Assembly (NCBI GenBank): GCA_041946965.1
Contig: JBHGBM010000019.1
Span: 1-64,000 of the forward strand
Direction: 5' to 3'
Length of the DNA stretch: 64,000 bases
DNA from: JBHGBM01 sp041946965
GTDB lineage: Bacteria; Acidobacteriota; Terriglobia; Bryobacterales; Bryobacteraceae
Positions 8,885 to 16,906 of the stretch are shown in pieces. The position numbers were made by a program, and so were the translations under genes. Position 1 is the stretch's first letter. Every line of letters begins with the position of its first letter. The notes under the pieces are model-generated. The model saw nothing but the letters and a program-made list of their open reading frames with translations, did not search any database and was not told the origin of the DNA.

Positions 8885-10542
8885 AACGGCAAATGCATGG
8901 TAAAGGTGCTGCCGGCGCCGGGTTCGCTCGCCACCGTCACCCTGCCGCCGTGCGCCTCGGCGGCGCCCCGCACCAGGCTCAACCCGATGCCCGAACCCGG
9001 AATCTGCGCCTCGATCGCCGCGCGGCACCGGTAGAACGGCTCGAAGATCTCCGCCTGATCCGCGGCGGCGATGCCCGCGCCGCGATCCTCCACGCTGATC
9101 CGCACTTCCTTCTCCGGTGCGAGGTAATCGGCCGAGACGCGAATCCAGCGCCCTCCATCCGCGTACTTTTGTGCGTTGCTGAGCAGGTTGTCCAGAGCCA
9201 CGCGCAGCAGCGCGGCGTCGCCGGATACCCGCGGCAGATCGGGGCTGACGGCGATGGCCACCTGGAATCCGCCCGAGTCCAGCGCTTCGCGCCGGGCATC
9301 CACGGCGTCCCGGATCAGGCGGCCCAGGTCCACGTCGCCTTTCGCCGGGCGCCGCAACCCCGAGTGAATACCGGAATACGCGAGCACCTGCTCCACCATC
9401 TCGTTGAGGCGGCGGCTCTGCTGGTGGATAAGCTCGCCGTACTGCCTGACTCTATCCGGCGCGGTCACCAGTCCGTCGGCCTGGTTGCGCGAAAGCATCG
9501 AGATGGCGGAGACCGGACTGCGCAGCTCATGCGAGACGCCGGCCACAAAGCGCATCTTTTGATCGGCGAGGCGCTCCACGCGCCGGGCGCCGGTCACCAG
9601 CAGGATTATGGCCGCCGCCAGCAACAGTTCCACGGCCAGGCTCAACAGCAGGTCGAGGCGCCGGTTCCGCTCGAAGGCCGCTGCCAGCGGCACTCCCTGG
9701 TGAGCGATCTGCAATTCCCAGATGCCGTGGCCGAAAAGGTTCGCCAACCGCCCCTCGCCGCTGTCGGTCTCCACGCGTTGAATGAGAACCGTCTGGCGCG
9801 GAGGGTCCGCGGGGGAAGGCGGTCTGGGAATGGTCACGGGGCCGCTCAGCGAGAAGAACGGCTTGGTCAGATCGGCGCGCGTTGGGGAGCCGTACAAGGC
9901 TTCGCCGCCCCGGCCGGGCGCCACCACGGCAAAACTGTACTCGCCGGTGGCCGTAGCCCCGAAGCTCCGCCGGATCAGGTCCGGGAAGAGCGTGCCGCGC
10001 AGGTAGGCCAGGTCAAGCTGCGCGATGAAACACCGGTCGTGCTGCCATCGAAAGGTTCTCCGGATGAGCGTGCCCGCGGCGCCGGTTTTCTGCGTGGTGG
10101 CGATGGCGTAAAGCGGAAGCACGAGCGCCGGCGGTCGCTCGACGGCAAATCCGGTGCAGCCGCGAGCCGCAATCCATTCTGGTGCCGGAGCGGGAGAGAA
10201 CAGGCCGTCCGCGGTGAGGCGCCGAACTCGCGGGTTTCCTTGGGATGCAACCTCCACGTAGTAAAGCCCGCCGATGACCTTCGGAACCGCCGCAAGCCGC
10301 TCCCCGGATTCGAGCGCCGCGCGGGCGTTGTTCTGGACGAACCCCGAGGCCTGTCCGATCATCGCGTTGAACTCGTTGGCGAACAGGGAGGCCGCCGAAT
10401 CGAGATGTTCCTTCTCGCGTTGCGCATCCGCCGCGGCGACTCGCGTGGACCACTGGTATTGCACCGCGGCAAGGGCCGCCAGCAACACCGCGAGCACGGC
10501 GCCCATGACGACAAGCGAGCGGGACCCCCGAAACCGTCCCAT
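8881..10542 (-). CDS. membrane sensor histidine kinase
   Basis: A 553-residue kinase. A first membrane segment (about 10-28) and a second (about 297-318) flank a large extracytoplasmic sensor of some 265 residues that I do not recognise. The HisKA segment contains the phospho-accepting His in FVAGVSHELRSPVSAIS. The ATPase domain shows the N box (DNLLSNAQKYAD), G1 (EDRGAGI) and G2 (GSGIGLSLV). It is transcribed ahead of its partner regulator, overlapping it by four bases. A possible -10 box (TACAAT) ends only nine bases before the ATG. The signal sensed is unknown. Confidence 0.95.
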   Translation of the reverse strand: MGRFRGSRSLVVMGAVLAVLLAALAAVQYQWSTRVAAADAQREKEHLDSAASLFANEFNAMIGQASGFVQNNARAALESGERLAAVPKVIGGLYYVEVASQGNPRVRRLTADGLFSPAPAPEWIAARGCTGFAVERPPALVLPLYAIATTQKTGAAGTLIRRTFRWQHDRCFIAQLDLAYLRGTLFPDLIRRSFGATATGEYSFAVVAPGRGGEALYGSPTRADLTKPFFSLSGPVTIPRPPSPADPPRQTVLIQRVETDSGEGRLANLFGHGIWELQIAHQGVPLAAAFERNRRLDLLLSLAVELLLAAAIILLVTGARRVERLADQKMRFVAGVSHELRSPVSAISMLSRNQADGLVTAPDRVRQYGELIHQQSRRLNEMVEQVLAYSGIHSGLRRPAKGDVDLGRLIRDAVDARREALDSGGFQVAIAVSPDLPRVSGDAALLRVALDNLLSNAQKYADGGRWIRVSADYLAPEKEVRISVEDRGAGIAAADQAEIFEPFYRCRAAIEAQIPGSGIGLSLVRGAAEAHGGRVTVASEPGAGSTFTMHLPL

Positions 10543-10550
10543 GCACCAGC

Positions 10551-10556
10551 ATTGTA
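10551..10556 (-). promoter_or_regulatory. possible -10 box for the kinase operon
   Basis: On the minus strand TACAAT ends nine bases before the kinase ATG at 10542. If used, transcription would begin almost at the start codon and give a leaderless or near-leaderless message. No good -35 hexamer is present at 16-18 bases, so support is weak. Confidence 0.28.
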
Positions 10557-10593
10557 GCGAAAAGACCGGAGCGCGACATAGGCCTCAAGGGGT

Positions 10594-10622
10594 TTGACAA
10601 CGGCGTCATCGGGTTCTATGAT
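10594..10622 (+). promoter_or_regulatory. near-consensus sigma70-type promoter for the receptor gene
   Basis: A perfect -35 hexamer TTGACA (10594-10599) is followed after exactly 17 bases by TATGAT (10617-10622), five of six matches to the consensus -10. Transcription would begin near 10629-10630, a short distance before either candidate start codon of the downstream receptor gene (10647 or 10677). It suggests strong constitutive expression unless repressed. Confidence 0.75.
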
Positions 10623-10676
10623 CAATTCCGCTATTAGGGAGTTGAAATGTCCGATATCACGCATATAGGAGCCTCC

Positions 10677-13600
10677 ATGCGCACCAGGGCAGGAGTGATC
10701 TTCTTCGTTGTGTTTCTGCCGTTCGCGCCGGCCGCGTACGCGCAGACGGCCACGGGACAGGTGAACGGAACCATCACGGACGCCTCGGGCGGGGCCATTG
10801 CCGGCGCTGCCGTCACACTCGCCAACCTGGGCACCAATGTGATCAGCCGCGCCGAAACCAACGCCACGGGTTATTATCTGTTCCTGAACGTACAGCCCGG
10901 CTCTTACACTCTTACGGTGGAGATGAAGGGCTTCAAATCGGCACGCGTCTCACCGCTGGACATCGCGGTCAATCAGGCCATTACGCAGAATGTCAGGATG
11001 GATGTCGGCCAGGTGACCGAGTCCGTGGTGGTGACGGCGGAGGCGCCGCTGCTCCAGCAATCCTCCAGCGAGTTGGGCAGCGTCATCGGCGAGGAGGCGG
11101 TCCGGGAACTGCCGTTAAACGGCCGCAACTTCACCCAATTGCTGATCCTGACTCCCGGCGCCATCCCGGTCTCCACTTCGCAGGGCTCCGGCATCAGCGC
11201 CACCGACGGCGGCATGACCGGCATCCCCGGAACCGGCCTCTTCAAGCCCTCGCTGCACGGGCAGCAGAACCGCTCCTCCTCGTTCTTTCTGGACGGCATC
11301 ATCAACTCCGACTTCCGCATCTCCAACTACGGCGCCCTGCCGATCATCGACACCGTGGAAGAGTTCAAGGTGCAGTCCCACAACGAGAAGACCGAATACG
11401 GCGGGGTGTTGGGGGGCGTGGTGAACCTGGTCTCGAAATCCGGCACCAACCAGTTCCACGGCTCGGCCTGGGAGTTTGTGCGCAACAACGCCTTTGACGC
11501 CCGCAATCCTTTCACCGACCTGTCCGGCCCTCCGCCGCCCTACCGCCAGAACGAATTCGGAGCGGCCGCGCAGGGTCCCGTAATCAGAAACAAGACGTTC
11601 TTCTCGGCGGGCTGGGAGAGCTGGCGCTACACCAAGCCGAGTTCCAGCCTCCAGTTGGTGCCCACCAGCGCGGAGCTGGGCGGCGATTTCTCCCAGTCCT
11701 CTTACAAGAACCCGATCTACGACCCCACTTCGACGGTCTGCGTGGGGAGCACTTGCACCCGAACGCCGTTCCCCAATAACATCATCTCGCCGAGCCTCAT
11801 GACGGCCCCGGCGTCGAAGGCCATGACCGCCTTCCTGAAAGCGTATCTGAGGCCGCCCAACCTGACCGGGGATCCGGCTCGCAATTACATCGAGGACCGC
11901 CCGCAGACGGACCGCATGGACGGTTACACGGTCAAGATCGATCACAATTTCGGCGATAACGACCGGCTGTTCGGCCGGCTGACCCAGCAGTGGGTTTCCG
12001 ATACGCAGTGGCAGAACGGCACCGTCTCGTCCAACCACAATACCTACCGGACCAGCAATTTCGGAGCCGGCTGGGATCACATTTTCTCTGCCAGACTGAT
12101 CCTGGACGTGCGCGCCGGCGCCATGTTGAAGCCTTTCGTTTTCAACCAGGCCGATGCCCCGGCCGGAAGCGCGCCCGCCGCCGCCGCGGGCTTCAAGAAC
12201 GTGGACCAGTACGGCGGCATGTTCGTCAGCCTGACCACGCCTTATACCGGCGCCAACATCGGCAATCGGGGCCTTTCCTACCGGGGCAACCCGGTGGCCA
12301 ACGCCGACGCCAGCCTGACGTGGATCAAAGCCAACCATTCCATCAAGGCGGGAGGCCAGTACCTTTACCAGAATCGCTTGCAGAACAACCTGTTCCAGCA
12401 GTTCCTTTTCAACGACAACCTGACCAGCAGCGACATGCGCGGGGGCAGGACCGGAAACTCGCTGGCGTCGGCGCTGCTGGGGCTTCCGTATCAGTACACG
12501 GGCGAACTGCCGCAGCATGCCGAGATCTTCTTCCGCGTGACGGTGTGGTCGGGCTATTTGCAGGATGAATGGAAGATCCGGCCGAACCTGACCCTTAACT
12601 GGGGCGTGCGCTACGATTACATCCCCGGGATCATGCCCTTGAACAATCGCCTCTCGAATGCCGTGGACCTGTTCGGGCAGAAGTACCTGCTCGGCGCCTC
12701 CTCCATCGGCGCATGCGGCTCTCCCTTCCGCAACCCCTGCATTCCGGGCGGCATCTCCGCCATAGCGCACAGCGAGGCGTTCGTATTCACCGGGAAGAAG
12801 AGCGCGGGCCCCGCGTCGATTCGCGATAACTTCGGACCGCGCTTCGGCGTGGCCTGGGGCTTTGCCAGGAACACGGTCCTGCGCGCCGGCTACGGCCTGC
12901 TGTACGACACGATTTCGGCCCGCAGCCAGTACGCCCAGAACACCCTTGAGGGGTCGTCCTGGCCTTGGACCACCGGCATCGGCACCCGCACCACGAACAA
13001 CCTGGCCGGCAACATCTATCCCGGAGCGGCGTCGAATCCCCTGACTTACATCACCGACATCGAGGGCAGCTTTCCGGATCCCAGCGTCCCGGTGGACGCC
13101 TGGGGGTCGCTGTCGGGAAGGTATCTGAACGATCCCAACTACAAGAACACGCGCTCCCATCAGTGGAACGTCGCAATCGAGCGGCAGTTCGGGAGCAGCC
13201 TGCTGGTGGCGGCCGCCTATGTCGGCAGCCATAACTCGCGGCTGGATTACACCGGCTATGCGAACGCGGCGAAACAGGCTTCCGCGAGAACCGTCGCGCC
13301 GACGGCGGTGGATAATCTCCGCGCGATCCCCTGGGCCACCGCGAATATCCGGTACTCGGAAAGCAAGGGCTGGTCCAATTACAACGCGCTGGAGATGAAG
13401 GTGCAGAAGCGCGTCTCCCACGGCCTGACGACCCTGCTCGCCTACACCTGGTCGAAGAGCATGGATACTTCAAGCGGGTGGTTCTCCGCGGAAAACGGTT
13501 CCGGCGGCGGCTCGGTGGTGCAGAATTACTTCGACCCCGGCGCCAACTACGGTCCTTCCGGGTACGACATTCCGCAGTTGCTGGTCTGGAGCGTCAATTA

Positions 13601-14141
13601 CCAACTCCCGTTCGGCAGCGGCCGCAAGTTCTTCAGCCGCGGACTGGCGGCGAACATCCTGGGCGGATGGGATGCGAATTACGCGTTCATGGCGCGCAGC
13701 GGCCAGCCGTACACGATTGTGGCCACCGGCGACATCGCCAACATTTCCGGGAGCAAGGGTTCCACGGGAAACTACGGACGGCCGGACCTGGCCGGCAACC
13801 CGAACAGCGCCTGCACGGTGGGCGGGCAACAGTGGGACGCGGGCACCTACAAGTGCAAATTCAACCCTTCCGCGTTCGCCATCCCCTCGGGCGCATACGG
13901 CAACCTGGGCAAGATGACCTTCCGCAACGAGCCGTTCTACAACCTGGACCTGTCCGTCAACAAGAACTTCAGCCTGGGTGAAGGGCGGTCCTTTCAACTT
14001 CGGTTCGAAGGCTTCAACGTGCTCAATTTCCAGATTCTGGGCACGCCCAACACCACCCTGGGCCAGAGCAACACGGGCCAGGTGACCGGCGTGACCAGCA
14101 CGCCCAGGCAGCTTCAACTCGCGGCCAAGATCCGCTTCTGA
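10677..14141 (+). CDS. Oar-like TonB-dependent receptor
   Basis: About 1154 residues from the chosen start. The signal peptide (MRTRAGVIFFVVFLPFAPAA) is followed by a carboxypeptidase-regulatory domain (GTITDASGGAIAGAAVTLAN), a plug with the characteristic LPLNGRNFTQLLILTPG and a long barrel ending in LAAKIRF. AGGAG lies five bases before the ATG at 10677. An in-frame ATG at 10647, also with a good ribosome site (AGGGAG), would add ten residues before the leader; I prefer 10677 because it starts the signal peptide directly. The gene has its own strong promoter and is divergent from the two-component operon. It mediates TonB-dependent uptake of an unknown ligand across the outer membrane. Confidence 0.92.
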   Translation: MRTRAGVIFFVVFLPFAPAAYAQTATGQVNGTITDASGGAIAGAAVTLANLGTNVISRAETNATGYYLFLNVQPGSYTLTVEMKGFKSARVSPLDIAVNQAITQNVRMDVGQVTESVVVTAEAPLLQQSSSELGSVIGEEAVRELPLNGRNFTQLLILTPGAIPVSTSQGSGISATDGGMTGIPGTGLFKPSLHGQQNRSSSFFLDGIINSDFRISNYGALPIIDTVEEFKVQSHNEKTEYGGVLGGVVNLVSKSGTNQFHGSAWEFVRNNAFDARNPFTDLSGPPPPYRQNEFGAAAQGPVIRNKTFFSAGWESWRYTKPSSSLQLVPTSAELGGDFSQSSYKNPIYDPTSTVCVGSTCTRTPFPNNIISPSLMTAPASKAMTAFLKAYLRPPNLTGDPARNYIEDRPQTDRMDGYTVKIDHNFGDNDRLFGRLTQQWVSDTQWQNGTVSSNHNTYRTSNFGAGWDHIFSARLILDVRAGAMLKPFVFNQADAPAGSAPAAAAGFKNVDQYGGMFVSLTTPYTGANIGNRGLSYRGNPVANADASLTWIKANHSIKAGGQYLYQNRLQNNLFQQFLFNDNLTSSDMRGGRTGNSLASALLGLPYQYTGELPQHAEIFFRVTVWSGYLQDEWKIRPNLTLNWGVRYDYIPGIMPLNNRLSNAVDLFGQKYLLGASSIGACGSPFRNPCIPGGISAIAHSEAFVFTGKKSAGPASIRDNFGPRFGVAWGFARNTVLRAGYGLLYDTISARSQYAQNTLEGSSWPWTTGIGTRTTNNLAGNIYPGAASNPLTYITDIEGSFPDPSVPVDAWGSLSGRYLNDPNYKNTRSHQWNVAIERQFGSSLLVAAAYVGSHNSRLDYTGYANAAKQASARTVAPTAVDNLRAIPWATANIRYSESKGWSNYNALEMKVQKRVSHGLTTLLAYTWSKSMDTSSGWFSAENGSGGGSVVQNYFDPGANYGPSGYDIPQLLVWSVNYQLPFGSGRKFFSRGLAANILGGWDANYAFMARSGQPYTIVATGDIANISGSKGSTGNYGRPDLAGNPNSACTVGGQQWDAGTYKCKFNPSAFAIPSGAYGNLGKMTFRNEPFYNLDLSVNKNFSLGEGRSFQLRFEGFNVLNFQILGTPNTTLGQSNTGQVTGVTSTPRQLQLAAKIRF

Positions 14142-14164
14142 CCGGATGCGGGTTCGCGTTCCTT

Positions 14165-14196
14165 GGCGCGGCGGCAGGCCCGCGCCCCGCCGCGCC
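14165..14196. terminator. GC-rich perfect stem-loop between convergent genes
   Basis: GGCGCGGCGG (14165-14174) pairs perfectly with CCGCCGCGCC (14187-14196) around a 12-base loop. It sits 23 bases after the receptor stop and 48 bases from the end of the convergent SPFH gene. There is no T-run, so if it terminates transcription it does so in a non-canonical way; it could equally stabilise 3' ends. Confidence 0.4.
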
Positions 14197-14244
14197 GCGG
14201 CGTCCATTAGGCTGGAAGACTCACGCAACGGTTCGCCGCGGAAT

Positions 14245-15189
14245 CTACGTTTCCGTGTGCTTGTGCGGTTTGCTTTCCGCTTTTGGCTGCACCTGCGTCT
14301 CGGCGGCCAGAAGGCTGGAGAGGGTACGGCCTGGCGTTCCCGCCGGAACCAGCGTCAGGCGGACGTGGTCCTGGATCAGTTTTTGGTTCTCCAGGATTTC
14401 GAACAGCGCGTCGGAAACGGCCGGGTCGCGAGCGATCTCCTGAAAAGCGCGGCCGAGCGTGGCCGGCCGGATGGCGGCGGCGCGGGCAAACTCGAAAGCG
14501 GCCTCGCGCTCCGCCGCGCTGGTGATGACGCTGACCTGGTTGGCCCCGGCCTGGCGGATGGCCGAAGTCACCTGGCGCAACCGGTTCACCACCTTCTCCT
14601 CGATCTGCCGGATCATCCCGGCGTCGCGGAAATGCACTTTGCGGATGTACACCGAACCGAGCTGGTAACCCCACGCCTGGGAGGCGCCGGAAACCTCTCC
14701 GCGCACGGTCTGGCTCATGTTGTGGCGGGTTTCCAGCATCTCCGCCAGCGGCATGTTGCTCAGGCAGCGGACGGTGGCGTTGCTGACGTTGGCGCGCAGC
14801 GAACCGCGCGGATCGGCGTTCTTGAACAAATAGGCCACCGGGTCGCTGACCCACATCTCGTACCAGATTCCGATGCCCATGGGGGCGCCTTCCTCCGAGT
14901 TCACCGGCTGGCTGCGCAGGTACTCCTGGTCCAAGCGCAGATCCAGCACGTAGCACTTCCCAAGGAAGTTGATGATGAAGGCCGCAGGCCCGATGGCGAA
15001 CGGCAGGATGTGCAGGCCGGGTTCATCGAGCACGCCCAACACGCGGCCGAACAGCACATAGACGCGGCAGGTACGCTCCCGGACGATGGCGTACAGCCCG
15101 AACAGGCGCGCCACAGTCCGCAGGATGGGCTCGAAGACGAGCAGCGCCAGGAAGAGCGTTACGGCGACGGTCCCAGCTTCGGCAGTCAT
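14245..15189 (-). CDS. SPFH/band-7 domain membrane protein (second of a pair)
   Basis: A 314-residue protein with one N-terminal membrane segment (about 5-25) and an SPFH domain: CRVYVLFGRVLGVLDEPGLH opens the domain and a helical segment rich in Glu/Arg/Ala follows (about 190-250). SPFH proteins oligomerise at membranes and scaffold proteases or lipid microdomains. The start overlaps the stop of the upstream SPFH gene by four bases (ATGA), so the two products are probably made in equal amounts and form a hetero-oligomer like HflK/HflC. No FtsH gene is nearby. The C-terminus is hydrophilic and His/Lys-rich. Confidence 0.88.
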   Translation of the reverse strand: MTAEAGTVAVTLFLALLVFEPILRTVARLFGLYAIVRERTCRVYVLFGRVLGVLDEPGLHILPFAIGPAAFIINFLGKCYVLDLRLDQEYLRSQPVNSEEGAPMGIGIWYEMWVSDPVAYLFKNADPRGSLRANVSNATVRCLSNMPLAEMLETRHNMSQTVRGEVSGASQAWGYQLGSVYIRKVHFRDAGMIRQIEEKVVNRLRQVTSAIRQAGANQVSVITSAAEREAAFEFARAAAIRPATLGRAFQEIARDPAVSDALFEILENQKLIQDHVRLTLVPAGTPGRTLSSLLAAETQVQPKAESKPHKHTET

Positions 15190-16193
15190 CGGCGCACCTC
15201 CAGGAAAACCTGCTGGGCCTTATCGAACAGCGCCAGCCGCACATTGCGCAGGTAGGCGGAGAGCACTTCCGGACCCGCCTGCCGCAACGCCGCCAGTTCG
15301 GTCGCCATGGCTTTGAGCGGCTCCACTTCGGCCTGCGCGCGCAGAGTCTCGATCTCCACCGCGCGCTTGGATTGCACGATCTTCTGATCGGCCGCGGCCT
15401 GCGCCAGGCTGATATCGCTGGAGACCAGGTTGTGGGCCGTGTTGATGGCCGCCAGCGCCGACTCCACCTCGGCGGGCGGATCGATGCCGGTAATCAGGGA
15501 CGCGTCCAGAGCCACGCCGTAGCGCGCGGGAGCCGAGCGGCACTCCCGGTCCATGTACTCGTTGAGGTCGCGCAGGTTCTTGCGCAGGTCGTTGATGGAG
15601 ACCCCGATCACTTCGCCGCCGGGCGGCGAGGGCGCGGCGGCCCCGCCGGCGGCCGCCTGCAAGGCCACCGGCTTGGCTTCGAAACTGGCGATGCGCTGGC
15701 GCAGCACCGAAACGAAATAGGCCATCACGTGGACGATCGGCTTCTTGATGCCGAACACGAACGCATAGAGGTTGCTCTCGCTGACGCGATACCGGATCTG
15801 GCCGGTGAGGCCGGTGTTGAGTTGGTCCTTGGTGACCGCCTCCAGCCGCGTGCCGTTGTCGTTGGCGTGAGGATCTTCCATGTCCAGCGCCATATTGACC
15901 GTGAGGGTGGCGATGGAGACCTTGTGCACCTTCTCCCAGGGCATTTTGAAGTAAGGCCCGCCGGGGGGGATCACGCGGACCTGTGGGTAGGAGTAGCGCG
16001 ACCTTTCCTCGGGGCGCAAGTGCTCCGAGATGGGGTCGTCGAGGGTCGTGCGGCCGCCGGGGACGCGTTCCGCGCGTCCGAAACGGGTCTTGACCGCGCG
16101 CTGGTTCTGATCGACCGTGTAGACGCCCATCACCAGAACGCGCAGGACAAACCACGCCAGCAGCCCGATACAGCAGCCGGTAATTAGGTCCAT
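15186..16193 (-). CDS. SPFH/band-7 domain membrane protein (first of a pair, HflK-like)
   Basis: A 335-residue protein from the start at 16193 (MDLITGCCIGLLAWFVLRVL), which opens directly into a membrane segment; an upstream in-frame ATG would add 19 residues without a leader. The SPFH domain begins with YTVDQNQRAVKTRFGRAERV, the pattern seen in HflK-like proteins. A Gly/Pro-rich insertion (about residues 183-195) precedes a long helical region (about 215-310). It is translationally coupled to the second SPFH gene. Its partner and cargo are unknown; quality control or membrane microdomain organisation is the family-level expectation. Confidence 0.88.
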   Translation of the reverse strand: MDLITGCCIGLLAWFVLRVLVMGVYTVDQNQRAVKTRFGRAERVPGGRTTLDDPISEHLRPEERSRYSYPQVRVIPPGGPYFKMPWEKVHKVSIATLTVNMALDMEDPHANDNGTRLEAVTKDQLNTGLTGQIRYRVSESNLYAFVFGIKKPIVHVMAYFVSVLRQRIASFEAKPVALQAAAGGAAAPSPPGGEVIGVSINDLRKNLRDLNEYMDRECRSAPARYGVALDASLITGIDPPAEVESALAAINTAHNLVSSDISLAQAAADQKIVQSKRAVEIETLRAQAEVEPLKAMATELAALRQAGPEVLSAYLRNVRLALFDKAQQVFLEVRR

Positions 16194-16249
16194 GGCGCCT
16201 GAAAGTATACAACAGGCAGGCGCCTCCGCCGCGCCGGATTTGACCGACA

Positions 16250-16882
16250 ATGTTTCTTGCCGAGCCTATGCTGACCTACGCACTGCTAGGAGCCACCTTC
16301 GCGTTTGCGGCGGTGGCGCAGCCCGGACCGCTACAGGCCTATCTCATCTCGCAGGCCGCCGCCCACGGATGGCGGCGCACGCTGCCCGCGGCGCTCTCGC
16401 CGCTGCTCAGCGACGGCCCGATCGTAGTGACCGCGGTATTCGTGCTAAGCCGCTTGCCCGCATGGTTTCCCCAGCGGCTGCGGCTGGCCGGCGGCATCTT
16501 TGTGCTCTATCTGGCCGCCGGCGCGTTCCGGACGTGGCGGGACTGGCGCCACAGCGAAGGGGTGCAGGCAAGATCCGGCCGCCGGACGCTCCTGAAGGCG
16601 ACGGCGGTCAACCTGCTGAATCCGAACCCGTGGATTAGCTGGAGCCTCGTCATGGGACCCCTGCTATTGCAGGCGTGGCGCGAGGCTCCGGGGCGCGGAA
16701 TCGCGTTGCTGGTTGGGTTCTACGGCCTCCTGGTCGCCGGGTTGGCGGCTACCATCGCAGTCTTCGGGATGACGGCGGGGCCGGGACGCCGGTGGGGCCG
16801 GGAGCTGACGGGCCTCTCCGCCATAGCCCTGGCCGGCTTCGGGGCGTACCTGTTGTGGGCCGGGATCGGCGCGCCAAAATAG
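16250..16882 (+). CDS. LysE-family translocator
   Basis: A 210-residue polytopic membrane protein with about six hydrophobic segments. It carries the QPGPLQAYL motif in the first helix and NLLNPNPWISWS in the middle, both characteristic of LysE/RhtB amino-acid exporters. The substrate is not predictable. The start at 16250 is the first in frame; the ATG at 16268 (MLTYALLGATFAFA) aligns better with the family start, and neither has a strong ribosome site. It is divergent from the SPFH pair across 56 bases and is followed 24 bases later by the propeller gene. Confidence 0.85.
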   Translation: MFLAEPMLTYALLGATFAFAAVAQPGPLQAYLISQAAAHGWRRTLPAALSPLLSDGPIVVTAVFVLSRLPAWFPQRLRLAGGIFVLYLAAGAFRTWRDWRHSEGVQARSGRRTLLKATAVNLLNPNPWISWSLVMGPLLLQAWREAPGRGIALLVGFYGLLVAGLAATIAVFGMTAGPGRRWGRELTGLSAIALAGFGAYLLWAGIGAPK

Positions 16883-16906
16883 CCGCCGGCCAGGTAAGAT
16901 CGAGGC

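Noticed and set aside
11115..13421. 768-codon minus-strand frame
   Set aside because: Antisense to the receptor at 10677-14141, with Gly/Arg/Val-rich shadow composition.
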